64,000 bases of DNA from Pseudomonadota bacterium (GTDB taxonomy: Bacteria; Pseudomonadota; Gammaproteobacteria; Burkholderiales; Burkholderiaceae_C): the NCBI GenBank assembly GCA_018241265.1, contig JAFEEF010000055.1, forward strand, positions 34,163-98,162. Direction: 5' to 3'. Below are positions 17,944 through 28,298 of the stretch, piece after piece. The translations under genes were made by a program, and so were the position numbers. The notes under the pieces are model-generated. The model had not been told where the DNA came from. It worked only from the letters and a program-made list of their open reading frames with translations, and did not search any database. The stretch's first letter is position 1. Each line of letters starts with the position of its first letter.

Positions 17944-19734
17944 ATGCCCCACTACCAGCCGCCGTTGCGCGACATGCAGTTCGTGTTGCACGAGGTGCTC
18001 GCGGTCGCGGACACGTTCAGGACCTTGCCGGCCTATGCCGAGGTCGATGCCGACACCGTCAACGCGGTGATCGAGGAGGGCGGCAAGTTCGCGAGCCAGG
18101 TGCTCCTGCCGCTCAACCAGACCGGCGATGCCGAAGGCTGCACGCTCGATCCGGCGACCCACGCCGTGAAGGCGCCGGGCGGCTTCAAGGAGGCGTATGC
18201 GAAGTACGTCGAAGGCGGCTGGCCGGCGCTGAGCTGCGATCCGGCCCATGGCGGACAAGGGCTGCCGCACGTGCTGAACCAGTGCCTATACGAGATGATG
18301 AACTCGGCGAACCAGGCCTGGACGATGTACCCGGGGCTGTCGCACGGCGGCTACGAGGCGCTCGTCGCGCACGGCTCCGACGAGCAGAAGCGGCTCTACC
18401 TGCCGAAGATCACGAGCGGCCACTGGACCGCGACGATGTGCCTGACCGAGGCGCATTGCGGCACCGACCTCGGCCTGCTGCGTACCAAGGCGGAGCCTCA
18501 GGCCGACGGCACCTACAAGCTCACCGGCAACAAGATCTTCATCTCGGCCGGCGAGCACGACCTGACCGAGAACATCGTGCACCTCGTGCTCGCGCGGCTG
18601 CCCGATGCGCCCGCGGGCTCCAAGGGCATCTCGCTGTTCCTCGTGCCGAAGTTCCTCGTCGAGGCGGACGGCACGCTCGGCGAGCGCAACGGCATCTGGT
18701 GCGGCGGCCTCGAGCACAAGATGGGCATCCACGGCAACGCGACCGCGCAGCTGGTGCTCGAAGGCGCCGTCGGCACCCTGGTCGGCGAGCCGAACAAGGG
18801 CTTGCCGGCGATGTTCGTGATGATGAACGCGGCGCGTCTCGGCGTCGGCATGCAGTCGCTCGGCTTGACCGAGGTGGCCTATCAGAACGCGGCGGCCTAT
18901 GCGCGCGAGCGCATCCAGATGCGCTCGCTGTCGGGCCCGAAGGCGCCGGACCAGCCGGCCGATCCGATCATCGTGCACCCGGACGTGCGCAAGATGCTGC
19001 TGACCGCGCGCGCCTATGCCGAAGGCGGCCGCGCGCTCGGCATCTGGTCGACGCTCCTGATCGACCAGGAGCTCGCGAGCGCCGACGAAGGCGAGCGCCA
19101 GGCTGCCGCCGACATGGTCGCGCTGGTCACGCCGATCGTGAAGGCCTTCGTCACCGACAACGGCTGGCTCGCGACGTCGCATTGCATGCAGGTGTTCGGC
19201 GGTCACGGCTACATCCGCGAATGGGGCATGGAGCAGTTCGTGCGCGACTCGCGCATCAACATGATCTACGAGGGCACCAACACGATCCAGGCGCTCGACC
19301 TCCTGGGCCGCAAGGTGCTGTCGGACAACGGCGCCAAGCTCAAGAAGCTCGGCAAGCTGATCGCGCAGTTCGTCGAGGACGAAGGCGTCGTCGAGGAGAT
19401 GCAGGAGTTCGTCGGCCCGCTCGCCGACCTCGGCGACAAGGTGACGAAGCTGACGACCGAGATCGGCATGAAGGCGTTCAAGAACCCCGACGAGGTAGGC
19501 GCCGCCGCCGTCGACTACCTGCGGGTACTGGGCCACCTGATGTTCGCGTACCTCTGGGCGCGCATGGCGAAGGTCGCGCTCGCGAAGCAGGACTCGGGCG
19601 ATCCGTTCTATGTCGCCAAGCTCGCGACGGCGCGCTTTTATTTCGCGAAGCTGCTGCCGGAGACGGCCGGCCTGATCCGCAGCGCGCGCGCCGGCGCGGC
19701 GCCGCTGATGGAGATGGACGCGGCGCTGTTCTGA
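17944..19734 (+). CDS. Acyl-CoA dehydrogenase
   Basis: 596 residues, the long form with a C-terminal extension typical of FadE-like dehydrogenases in Beta- and Gammaproteobacteria. Visible signatures are ATMCLTEAHCGTDLG (FAD/substrate site), the GNKIFISAGEHD stretch and IYEGTNTIQALDLLGRK, where the glutamate is the probable catalytic base. It oxidises acyl-CoA to trans-2-enoyl-CoA with FAD, passing electrons to ETF. It opens the beta-oxidation operon that runs to 24645. The 163-bp repeat occupies most of the leader between tetR and this gene. Confidence 0.92.
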   Translation: MPHYQPPLRDMQFVLHEVLAVADTFRTLPAYAEVDADTVNAVIEEGGKFASQVLLPLNQTGDAEGCTLDPATHAVKAPGGFKEAYAKYVEGGWPALSCDPAHGGQGLPHVLNQCLYEMMNSANQAWTMYPGLSHGGYEALVAHGSDEQKRLYLPKITSGHWTATMCLTEAHCGTDLGLLRTKAEPQADGTYKLTGNKIFISAGEHDLTENIVHLVLARLPDAPAGSKGISLFLVPKFLVEADGTLGERNGIWCGGLEHKMGIHGNATAQLVLEGAVGTLVGEPNKGLPAMFVMMNAARLGVGMQSLGLTEVAYQNAAAYARERIQMRSLSGPKAPDQPADPIIVHPDVRKMLLTARAYAEGGRALGIWSTLLIDQELASADEGERQAAADMVALVTPIVKAFVTDNGWLATSHCMQVFGGHGYIREWGMEQFVRDSRINMIYEGTNTIQALDLLGRKVLSDNGAKLKKLGKLIAQFVEDEGVVEEMQEFVGPLADLGDKVTKLTTEIGMKAFKNPDEVGAAAVDYLRVLGHLMFAYLWARMAKVALAKQDSGDPFYVAKLATARFYFAKLLPETAGLIRSARAGAAPLMEMDAALF

Positions 19735-19764
19735 TCTCGAACCATGACGACAGGGAGAACTCGT

Positions 19765-20217
19765 ATGTACATGCCGCTACGCATCGCCGCGGCCGTCGGC
19801 TTCGGCCTTGCTGCTTCCCTCGCGCAGGCGCAGGCGACGCCGGCCGGGCTGTGGAAGACGATCGACGACAACAGCCACAAGGAGAAGTCGCTGGTGCGGA
19901 TCAGCGAAGCCGGTGGCGTCTACACCGGCCGGATCGAGAAGCTGCTCGACCCGGCGACGAAGCCGGATGCCGTCTGCGACAAGTGCGCGGACGACCGCAA
20001 GGACAAGCCGCTGGTCGGCCTGACGATCATCACCGGCGTGAAGCAGAGCGACAGCGACAAGTCCCGATGGGACGGCGGAGAGATCCTCGATCCGAAGGAC
20101 GGCAAGAGCTACAAGGTACGGCTGACGCCCGAGGACGGCGGCAAGTCGCTCGCGGTGCGCGGCTACATCGGCGCGCCGCTGCTCGGGCGCACGCAGACCT
20201 GGATCCGCGTCGAGTGA
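19765..20217 (+). CDS. DUF2147 family exported protein
   Basis: 150 residues. A signal peptide ends near SLAQAQA. The mature domain has the DUF2147 pattern: GLWKTIDDNSHKEKSLVRI, YTGRIEKLL, a C-DKC-like pair of cysteines in VCDKCADD, GGEILDPKDGKSY and a final GRTQTWIRVE. These proteins are small periplasmic beta-barrel-like proteins without a proven reaction. ATG 19765 is preferred over 19744 because GGGAG lies ~9 bases upstream. It is embedded in the beta-oxidation operon, which is worth noting for a protein of unknown function. Confidence 0.85.
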   Translation: MYMPLRIAAAVGFGLAASLAQAQATPAGLWKTIDDNSHKEKSLVRISEAGGVYTGRIEKLLDPATKPDAVCDKCADDRKDKPLVGLTIITGVKQSDSDKSRWDGGEILDPKDGKSYKVRLTPEDGGKSLAVRGYIGAPLLGRTQTWIRVE

Positions 20218-20240
20218 ACGAATCAAGCAAAGGAGTTCCG

Positions 20241-22637
20241 ATGAACCGATACACCGTGCGCAAGGTGGCCGTGCTCGGCGCCGGCGTGATGGGCGCGCAG
20301 ATCGCCGCGCACCTCGTCAACTGCAACGTGCCCGTCGTGCTGTTCGACCTGCCGGCCAAAGACGGTCCCAAAAGCGGCATCGTCACCAAGGCGATCGACA
20401 ACCTGAAGAAGCTCAAGCCCGCGCCGCTCGGCATCCCCGAGGACGCCGTGCTGATCCAGCCGGCCAACTACGAGGAGCATCTCGCGCTGCTCGGCGAATG
20501 CGACCTCGTGATCGAGGCGATCGCGGAGCGCATGGACTGGAAGCTCGATCTCTACCAGCGCGTCGCCGGCAGCATCGCGCCGCATGCGATCGTCGCGAGC
20601 AATACCTCGGGCCTGTCGATCACGAAGCTCGCCGAGGTGCTGCCCGAAGCGATCCGGCCGCGCTTCTGCGGCGTGCACTTCTTCAACCCGCCGCGCTACA
20701 TGGCACTCGTCGAGCTGATCCCGACGCCGGCGACCCTGCCCGAAGTGCTCGACCAGCTCGAGGCCTTCGTCACCACATCGCTGGGCAAGAACGTCGTGCG
20801 CGCGCACGACACGCCCAACTTCATCGCCAACCGCGTCGGCATCGCCGGCATGCTGGCGACGATGAAGGAGGCCGAGACCTTCGGCCTGACGTACGACGTC
20901 GTCGACGACCTGACCGGCAAGAAGCTCGGGCGTGCGTCGAGCGGCACGTTCCGCACCGCCGACGTCGTCGGTCTCGACACGATGGCGCACGTCATCAAGA
21001 CCCTGCAGGACAACCTCGCCGACGATCCGTTCTATCCGAGCTATGCGACGCCGGCGGTGCTCGGCAAGCTGATCGAGCAGGGCGCGCTCGGGCAGAAGAG
21101 CGGCGCCGGCTTCTTCAAGAAGGTCGGCAAGGACATTCTGCGGCTCGATCCCGCCAAGGGCGACTACGTGCAGGGCGGCGGCAAGGCCGACGACATCGTC
21201 GCGCGCATCCTCAAGAAGCCGGCTGCCGAGCGGCTCAAGCTCTTGCGCGAATCGAAGAACCCGCAGGCGCAGTTCCTGTGGGCGATCCTGCGCGACGGCT
21301 TCCACTACGCGGCCGTGCATCTGGCGGACATCGCCGACAGCGCACGCGACATCGACTTCGCGATGCGCTGGGGCTTCGGCGTGCAGCAGGGTCCGTTCGA
21401 GCTGTGGCAGGCGGCGGGCTGGAGCCAGGTCGCGCAATGGGTGAAGGAGGACATCGATGCCGGCAAGGCACTCAGCAGTGCGCCGCTGCCGGCCTGGGTG
21501 TTCGACGGTCCGGTCGCGCAGGCCGGCGGCGTGCACACGCCGGCGGGCTCGTGGAGCCCGAAGGCAGGACGCTTCGTCCCGCCGAGCGACTTGCCGGTCT
21601 ATGCGCGGCAGGCCTATCGCGAGACGGTGGTCGGCGCCGCCGCGGCCGAGCCGCTGAAGTCGGGTACCGAGGAATTCAGGAACGACGAGGTGCGCGTCTG
21701 GAGCCGTGATGGCGACGTGCTGATCGCCAGCATCACCGCCAAGCTCCACCTGATCAGCCCATCGGTGGTCGAAGGCCTGCTGAAGGCGGTCGAGATCGCC
21801 GAGCAGAAGTACCGGGGCCTCGTGGTCTGGTCGCCCGACGACGTGTTCTCGGCCGGCGCGAACCTCGAAGCGCTGATGCCGGTCTTCATGAAGAGCGGCG
21901 GCAAGGGCATCGCGCCGGAGGAGAAGAAGCTGCAGGACGCGATGCTGCGCATCCGCTATGCGGCGGTGCCGGTGGTCGCTGCGGTCCGCGGTATCGCGCT
22001 CGGCGGTGGCTGCGAGCTGGCGATCCATTGCGCGCGGCGTGTCGCGGCGATGGAGAGCTACATGGGCTTCGTCGAGGTCGGCGTCGGCCTGATCCCGGGC
22101 GGCGGCGGGCTCGCGTACGTGGCACGGCGCGCGGCCGAGATGGCTTCGGCCGGCAATGCCAACGCCGACATCCTGAAGTTCGCGACCGACGGCTTCACGA
22201 GCGCGGCGATGGCCAAGGTCGGCACCAGCGCGATCGAGAACCGCAAGCTCGGCTATTTGCTCGACAGCGACATCGTCGTGCCGCACAAGGACGAGCTGCT
22301 GTTCGTCGCGACCGAGCAGGTCAAGGCGATGGCCGCGAGCGGCTGGCGCGCGCCTGCGAAGAAGCTGTTCCCGGTGGCGGGCCGCAACGGCATCGCGACG
22401 ATCCAGGCGCAGCTCGTCAACATGCGCGACGGCGGCTTCGTCAGCCGGCACGACTTCCACATCGCGTCGCTGATCGCCGACGTGGTGTGCGGCGGCGATG
22501 TCGATGCCGGCTCGCTGGTCAGCGAGGAGTACCTGATGGCGCTGGAGCGCAGGCACTTCTGCGGACTGCTCGACCACGAGAAGACGCAGGAGCGGATCAT
22601 GGGGATGCTGCAGACCGGCAAGCCCGTGCGGAACTAG
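20241..22637 (+). CDS. 3-hydroxyacyl-CoA dehydrogenase / enoyl-CoA hydratase fusion (FadN-type order)
   Basis: 798 residues. The NAD-binding Rossmann motif GAGVMGAQIAAHL is at the very N-terminus, followed by NTSGLSITKLAE, FFNPPRYM and the 3HCDH segment TPNFIANRVG. An enoyl-CoA hydratase/crotonase domain lies at the C-terminal side (VRGIALGGGCELA, then FVEVGVGLIPGGGG). This dehydrogenase-first order is that of Bacillus FadN, opposite to E. coli FadB/FadJ. It catalyses hydration and oxidation steps of fatty-acid beta-oxidation. AAGGAG precedes the ATG by 6 bases. Confidence 0.92.
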   Translation: MNRYTVRKVAVLGAGVMGAQIAAHLVNCNVPVVLFDLPAKDGPKSGIVTKAIDNLKKLKPAPLGIPEDAVLIQPANYEEHLALLGECDLVIEAIAERMDWKLDLYQRVAGSIAPHAIVASNTSGLSITKLAEVLPEAIRPRFCGVHFFNPPRYMALVELIPTPATLPEVLDQLEAFVTTSLGKNVVRAHDTPNFIANRVGIAGMLATMKEAETFGLTYDVVDDLTGKKLGRASSGTFRTADVVGLDTMAHVIKTLQDNLADDPFYPSYATPAVLGKLIEQGALGQKSGAGFFKKVGKDILRLDPAKGDYVQGGGKADDIVARILKKPAAERLKLLRESKNPQAQFLWAILRDGFHYAAVHLADIADSARDIDFAMRWGFGVQQGPFELWQAAGWSQVAQWVKEDIDAGKALSSAPLPAWVFDGPVAQAGGVHTPAGSWSPKAGRFVPPSDLPVYARQAYRETVVGAAAAEPLKSGTEEFRNDEVRVWSRDGDVLIASITAKLHLISPSVVEGLLKAVEIAEQKYRGLVVWSPDDVFSAGANLEALMPVFMKSGGKGIAPEEKKLQDAMLRIRYAAVPVVAAVRGIALGGGCELAIHCARRVAAMESYMGFVEVGVGLIPGGGGLAYVARRAAEMASAGNANADILKFATDGFTSAAMAKVGTSAIENRKLGYLLDSDIVVPHKDELLFVATEQVKAMAASGWRAPAKKLFPVAGRNGIATIQAQLVNMRDGGFVSRHDFHIASLIADVVCGGDVDAGSLVSEEYLMALERRHFCGLLDHEKTQERIMGMLQTGKPVRN

Positions 22638-22659
22638 GACGACGATCGAAGGACAGGAC

Positions 22660-23859
<1,200 letters not shown>

Positions 23860-23883
23860 GCAAGGCCACCGCAGGAGCCACCG

Positions 23884-24645
23884 ATGACCATCAAGACGGC
23901 CACATTGAACGGCGTCGCGACGATCGAGATCGCGCGTCCCGAGAAGAAGAACGCGATCACCGGCGAGATGTACCGCCGGATGGCCGATGCGCTGAATGCC
24001 GCGACCGCCGACAACGCGGTGCGCGCGGTGCTGCTCACCGGCCAGCCGGGCATCTTCACGTCGGGCAACGACATCGAGGACTTCATGCAGCGGCCGCCCG
24101 GCAACCTCGAGTCGCCGGCCTTCGTCTTCATGAAGGCGCTGCTCGGCTGCGACAAGCCGGTGATCGCCGCGGTCACCGGCGCGGCGATCGGCATCGGCAC
24201 GACGATGCTGTTGCACTGCGACCTCGTCTACGTGTCCGACGAGGCGCGCCTCGCGATGCCGTTCGTGAGCCTCGGCCTCGTGCCGGAGTTCGCGTCCAGC
24301 CTGATCGTGCCGCAGCTGATGGGCCATGCGCGTGCGGCCGAGAAGCTCTTGCTCGGCGATCCGTTCACCGGCGCCGATGCGGTCGAGATGGGCATCGCCA
24401 ATGCGGTGCTTCCAGCCGGCGAGGTGGTGCCGCACGCGCGGCGCATCGCCGAGCGCTTCAATGCGCTGCCGCCCGGTGCGGTGCGTCAGACCAAGACCTT
24501 GCTGCGCCGCGCCCGCTCGCAGGCCGCGCTCGAGACGATCGCCGCCGAAGGCGAGATCTTCGCGCAGCGCCTGCAGAGCCCGGAAGCGAAGGAAGCCTTC
24601 AGCGCGTTCTTCCAGAAGCGCAAGCCGGACTTCTCGAAGTTCTGA
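23884..24645 (+). CDS. Enoyl-CoA hydratase/isomerase family protein
   Basis: 253 residues with the crotonase pattern: an oxyanion-hole ITSGND-like FTSGNDIEDF and the VTGAAIGIGTTMLLHCDLVY stretch, then MPFVSLGLVPEFASS. The second catalytic Glu position reads LVPEF, so hydratase or isomerase activity is possible. It lies 24 bp after the thiolase and likely extends the pathway to unsaturated substrates or duplicates the hydratase of the fusion. Confidence 0.88.
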   Translation: MTIKTATLNGVATIEIARPEKKNAITGEMYRRMADALNAATADNAVRAVLLTGQPGIFTSGNDIEDFMQRPPGNLESPAFVFMKALLGCDKPVIAAVTGAAIGIGTTMLLHCDLVYVSDEARLAMPFVSLGLVPEFASSLIVPQLMGHARAAEKLLLGDPFTGADAVEMGIANAVLPAGEVVPHARRIAERFNALPPGAVRQTKTLLRRARSQAALETIAAEGEIFAQRLQSPEAKEAFSAFFQKRKPDFSKF

Positions 24646-24667
24646 TCGCCGCACGCGCACGACGGCG

Positions 24668-25402
24668 ATGTCGCTTCCCCTCAAGCTGCTGCTGTCGCCG
24701 ATCCTCATCGCGCAGGCGATGGCGACGCGGCGGCGTGCGCCCAAGCTGCCCGAGGCGGCGGGCGCGCGTGACGGCCAGTTCGGGTCGGGACCGAATGCGC
24801 TGCGCGTGCTGATCGCCGGCGATTCGTCGGCCGCCGGCGTCGGCGTGGCCGATCAGAGCCAGGCCTTCGCCGGCTACTACACGCGCACGCTGCATCGGCG
24901 CCTCGCCCGTCCGCTGCGCTGGACCTTGCGTGCGCGTTCGGGCTACACGACCGCGCAGGTGCATCGCATGCTGACCGCGACGCCGCCGCCGCGCGTCGAC
25001 GTGGCGGTGATCGTGACCGGCGTCAACGACGTCATCGATCAGCTCTCGCCGGCGCGGGCGCTGGCGCATCGCTCGGCGCTCGCCGAATGGCTGCTCGACG
25101 ACGGACGCGCCGCGCACGTGCTGTTCGCGGCGTTGCCGCCGATCCACCAGTTCCCGCTGCTGCCGCAGCCGCTGCGGCGCGTGATGGGGGCCGATGCACG
25201 GCGGCACGATGCGGCGCTCGCCGCGTGGGCGGCCGGACGTGCGCGCATCTGGCATGCGCCGATCGACGTGTGGCTGTCTCCGGCGACGATGGCCGACGAC
25301 GGCTTTCATCCCGGCGAACCCGTCTATCGAACCTGCGGCGAGACGCTGGCGCGCTTCACCGTCGAGCGCATCCTCGCCGACGACGCGCGGCTTTCGGCCT
25401 GA
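24668..25402 (+). CDS. SGNH/GDSL-type hydrolase
   Basis: 244 residues. The catalytic blocks are GDSSAAGVG (block I with Ser), GVND (block III, Gly-x-Asn-Asp) and DGFHP (block V, Asp and His), while the N-terminal ~25 residues form a hydrophobic segment that may be a membrane anchor. The family includes lysophospholipases, thioesterases and carbohydrate esterases. Its position 22 bp after the enoyl-CoA hydratase suggests it hydrolyses an acyl ester or thioester, but this is an inference. Confidence 0.85.
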   Translation: MSLPLKLLLSPILIAQAMATRRRAPKLPEAAGARDGQFGSGPNALRVLIAGDSSAAGVGVADQSQAFAGYYTRTLHRRLARPLRWTLRARSGYTTAQVHRMLTATPPPRVDVAVIVTGVNDVIDQLSPARALAHRSALAEWLLDDGRAAHVLFAALPPIHQFPLLPQPLRRVMGADARRHDAALAAWAAGRARIWHAPIDVWLSPATMADDGFHPGEPVYRTCGETLARFTVERILADDARLSA

Positions 25403-25541
25403 TCGCGGTTCAGCCCGGGTCGACCCTTCCGAGGCCGACGCCCGCGCGCGTGTCGGACAGCATCCGCCGTCCGCGCCGGACAGCGCCGCGACGTCGTGCC
25501 ATGGGCAGGACGATGGCGCGCTTTCTTGCTACGGTGCAGCG

Positions 25542-26312
25542 GTGCTGTTCCTCCCCACCGACACGCCTCCCGCATTGCCGTCGCGCGCCGCGCTGTTCCT
25601 CGACTTCGACGGCACCCTGGTGCCGCTCGCGCCGCGACCGCAGGACGTGCGCGTGCCGCCGCGCGTGCCGGCGTTGCTCGCCGGCCTGCGCCATCTGCTC
25701 GGCGGCGCCCTCGCGGTCGTCAGCGGCCGTGCGATCGCCGACCTCGACCGGCTGCTCGCGCCTTATGCCGGCGCGACCGCCGGGCTGCATGGCGCCGAGG
25801 TCCGCGACGACGCCGGCTGGCTCGAGTGGAACCACGTCGCGCCGCTGCCGGCCGTCGCGCATGCCGCGGAAGCGCTGGTCGCGGCCCATCCCGGCTTGCT
25901 GCTCGAAGAGAAGGCCGCCGGCCTCGCGTTGCACTATCGCGCACGGCCCGAGCTCGGCGCGCAGTGCCGGCGCTGGCTGCATGCGGCGCTCGAAGGCGTG
26001 GGGCCGGCCGGCGCGTCGTGGCAGCTCATCGACGGCCACATGGTCGTCGAGCTGAAGCGCCGCGACGTCTCCAAGGGCAGCGCATTGCGGACCCTGGCAC
26101 GGCGGCCGATCTTCAGCGGCCGCTTGCCGGTCTATGTCGGCGACGACGTGACCGACGAGGACGGCATCGCCGCCGCGCAGTCTCTGGGCGGCTTCGGCGT
26201 GCGCGTCGGCGCCGGCTCGACGCTCGCCCACCATCGGCTCGCCGACAGCGGTGCGGTGCTGGCGTGGCTGGAACAGGCGGGCCGCGAGCTCGGCGGGAGG
26301 GTCGCCCCGTGA
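25542..26312 (+). CDS. otsB: Trehalose-6-phosphate phosphatase
   Basis: About 256 residues, HAD superfamily: motif I LDFDGTLVPLAP, motif II VVSGR, and the OtsB-specific YVGDDVTDEDG. There is no in-frame ATG near the core, so I use GTG 25542 (translating FLPTDTPPALPSRAALF just downstream). It removes phosphate from trehalose-6-phosphate to give trehalose, an osmoprotectant. The stop overlaps the otsA GTG start (GTGA), giving a coupled otsB-otsA pair. The 139-bp gap upstream probably contains the promoter; none stands out. Confidence 0.9.
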   Translation: MLFLPTDTPPALPSRAALFLDFDGTLVPLAPRPQDVRVPPRVPALLAGLRHLLGGALAVVSGRAIADLDRLLAPYAGATAGLHGAEVRDDAGWLEWNHVAPLPAVAHAAEALVAAHPGLLLEEKAAGLALHYRARPELGAQCRRWLHAALEGVGPAGASWQLIDGHMVVELKRRDVSKGSALRTLARRPIFSGRLPVYVGDDVTDEDGIAAAQSLGGFGVRVGAGSTLAHHRLADSGAVLAWLEQAGRELGGRVAP

Positions 26313-27715
26313 GCCGCCTCGTGATCGTCTCCAACCGCGTCGGCGACCCGCGCAAGGCCGCGGCCGGCGGCTTGGCGGTCGCGCTCGGCGACGCGCTGTC
26401 GACCGCCGGCGGCCTGTGGTTCGGCTGGAGCGGGCACATCGCCGAAGGTACCGACGCCGAGCCGGAACTGCGCGAACAGCGCGCCGGCGCGGTGCGCCTG
26501 GTGACATTCGATCTGTCGAAGGAAGACCACGACAGCTACTACCTCGGCTATTCGAATCAGGCGCTCTGGCCGGCCTTGCACTACCGGCTCGACCTCGCCG
26601 ACTTCGGCAGCGGGTTCTTCGCCGGCTACCAGCGCGTCAACCGCCTGTTCGCCCGCAAGCTCGCGCCGCTCCTCGAGCCGGGCGACACCATCTGGATCCA
26701 CGACTACCACCTGATCCCGCTGGCCGCCGAGCTGCGCCGCCTCGGCTGCCGGCAACGAATCGGCTTCTTCCTGCACATCCCGTTGCCGCCGCCGCCGATC
26801 TTCGCGGCGATCCCGGGCCATGAATGGCTGATGCGCTCGTTCTTCGCCTACGACCTCGTCGGATTGCAGACGCGCGCCGACGCCGATCACTTCGGCCGCT
26901 ACGTCGTCGAGGAGGCGGGCGGCCGGAGTCTCGGCGATGGCTGCTGCGAGGCTTACGGCGACCGCGTGCTCGTGCGTCCGTTCCCGATCGGCATCGATGT
27001 CGACGAGTTCCGGCGGCTCGCGCTGAGCAGCGAATCGCGCGAGACGGAGCGCACCTTGCGCGAGCAGTATGGGCATCGGCGCGTGCTGGTCGGCATCGAC
27101 CGCCTCGACTATTCCAAGGGGATTCCGAAACGCCTGCGCGCATTCCGCGAGCTGCTCGCCAACTACCCGGAAAACCGCAACAGCGCGACGCTGATCCAGA
27201 TCGCGTCGCCGACGCGGGAAACGCTGCTCGCCTACGAAGACATACGCCACGAGCTCGAAGGCCTGGCCGGCGAGATCAACGGCGAGTACGGCGAGCTCGC
27301 ATGGATGCCGATCCGCTACATGCACCGCACCTGGGCGCGCCGCCGTCTGCCCGGGCTCTACCGCGTCGCGAAAGTGGCGCTGGTGACGCCGCTGCGCGAC
27401 GGCATGAACCTGGTCGCGAAGGAGTACGTCGCGATGCAGGATCCGGCCGATCCGGGCGTGCTGGTGCTGTCGCGCTTTGCCGGCGCCGCCGAGCAGATGC
27501 GCGAGGCGCTGCTTGCCAACCCCTACGACATCTCCGGCATGGCGCAGGTGATCCAGCAGGCGCTGCACATGCCGCTGGCCGAGCGGCGCGAGCGCCACAA
27601 GGCACTGGCCGCCGGCATCCGCGAACACGACGTGCATCGCTGGCGCACCGACTTCCTGCGTGCCCTGGCCGACGTGCCGCGTGACCGGCCGACGGCCGCA
27701 TCGGCGCCTGCGTAG
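26309..27715 (+). CDS. otsA: Alpha,alpha-trehalose-phosphate synthase
   Basis: 468 residues, GT20 family. The N-terminal LVIVSNRVGDPRK and AAAGGLAVAL loop, WFGWSGH, IWIHDYHLIPLA, GIDRLDYSKGIP and LRDGMNLVAKEYVA are all hallmark OtsA stretches that bind UDP-glucose and glucose-6-phosphate. The length is normal. It uses a GTG start with GGGAGG about 8 bases upstream, inside otsB. Together the two genes make trehalose in two steps for osmotic or desiccation protection. Confidence 0.94.
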   Translation: MSRLVIVSNRVGDPRKAAAGGLAVALGDALSTAGGLWFGWSGHIAEGTDAEPELREQRAGAVRLVTFDLSKEDHDSYYLGYSNQALWPALHYRLDLADFGSGFFAGYQRVNRLFARKLAPLLEPGDTIWIHDYHLIPLAAELRRLGCRQRIGFFLHIPLPPPPIFAAIPGHEWLMRSFFAYDLVGLQTRADADHFGRYVVEEAGGRSLGDGCCEAYGDRVLVRPFPIGIDVDEFRRLALSSESRETERTLREQYGHRRVLVGIDRLDYSKGIPKRLRAFRELLANYPENRNSATLIQIASPTRETLLAYEDIRHELEGLAGEINGEYGELAWMPIRYMHRTWARRRLPGLYRVAKVALVTPLRDGMNLVAKEYVAMQDPADPGVLVLSRFAGAAEQMREALLANPYDISGMAQVIQQALHMPLAERRERHKALAAGIREHDVHRWRTDFLRALADVPRDRPTAASAPA

Positions 27716-27721
27716 CCGGCG

Positions 27722-28198
27722 TCAGCCGTGGGCGATCGGCCTGGGTTTGCCTTCGCGGTCGATCGCGACGTAGGTCAGGTTGGCCTCCGTGACCTTCACG
27801 ACATGCAGGTCGGCCGGGTTGCGCTCGGCATAGACCTCGACGTTGACCGTGACGGACGTGCGGCCGACGCGCGCGACGCGCGCGACGCGCGCGTAGAAGC
27901 TCAGCAGGTCGCCCACCGACACCGCCTGCTTGAAGACGAACTGGTTGACCGCCACGGTCGCGATGCGCCCCTTGGCGATGCGTGCCGGCAGCACCGCGCC
28001 GGCGATGTCGACCTGCGCCATGATCCAGCCGCCGAAGATGTCGCCATTGGCATTCGCATCGGCCGGCATCGGCATCACGCGGAACACCAGCGCGCGGTCG
28101 TCGGGCAGGCGCATCGGCGCGAGCGACTCGATCTCGACGCCTGCCGCGCTTGCGGGGTTAGCGGCGGGCGCGCCGGCGTCGCTTGAAATCTCGGGCAT
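27722..28198 (-). CDS. Acyl-CoA thioesterase, YciA-type hotdog fold
   Basis: 158 residues. The hotdog signature is NANGDIFGGWIMAQVDIAGA, where the Asn/Asp region and the long helix fit YciA, followed by VNQFVFKQAVSVGDLLSFYARV. These enzymes hydrolyse acyl-CoA esters. A short RVARVAR repeat lies in the central strand. It converges on otsA with only 6 bp between stops and its start is 100 bp from that of the ABC exporter on the other strand. Confidence 0.88.
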   Translation of the reverse strand: MPEISSDAGAPAANPASAAGVEIESLAPMRLPDDRALVFRVMPMPADANANGDIFGGWIMAQVDIAGAVLPARIAKGRIATVAVNQFVFKQAVSVGDLLSFYARVARVARVGRTSVTVNVEVYAERNPADLHVVKVTEANLTYVAIDREGKPRPIAHG

Positions 28199-28298
28199 AT
28201 TGCTTCACCTGACGCTGTTGCCGCGGCGATGTTGCCGCGGCGATTCTTTCATCTTTCGACAGCCCGGACGGTCGGACGTCCGGCCACGCGCAGTCCCC

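Noticed and set aside
17799..20240. Long in-frame extension upstream of the dehydrogenase/hydratase fusion
   Set aside because: It runs out of frame through the acyl-CoA dehydrogenase and DUF2147 genes and has no family likeness; AAGGAG and ATG at 20241 mark the true start.
27860..27900. GCGACGCGCG-type tandem repeat
   Set aside because: It is a short coding repeat (RVARVAR) inside the YciA-type gene, not an intergenic or CRISPR repeat.
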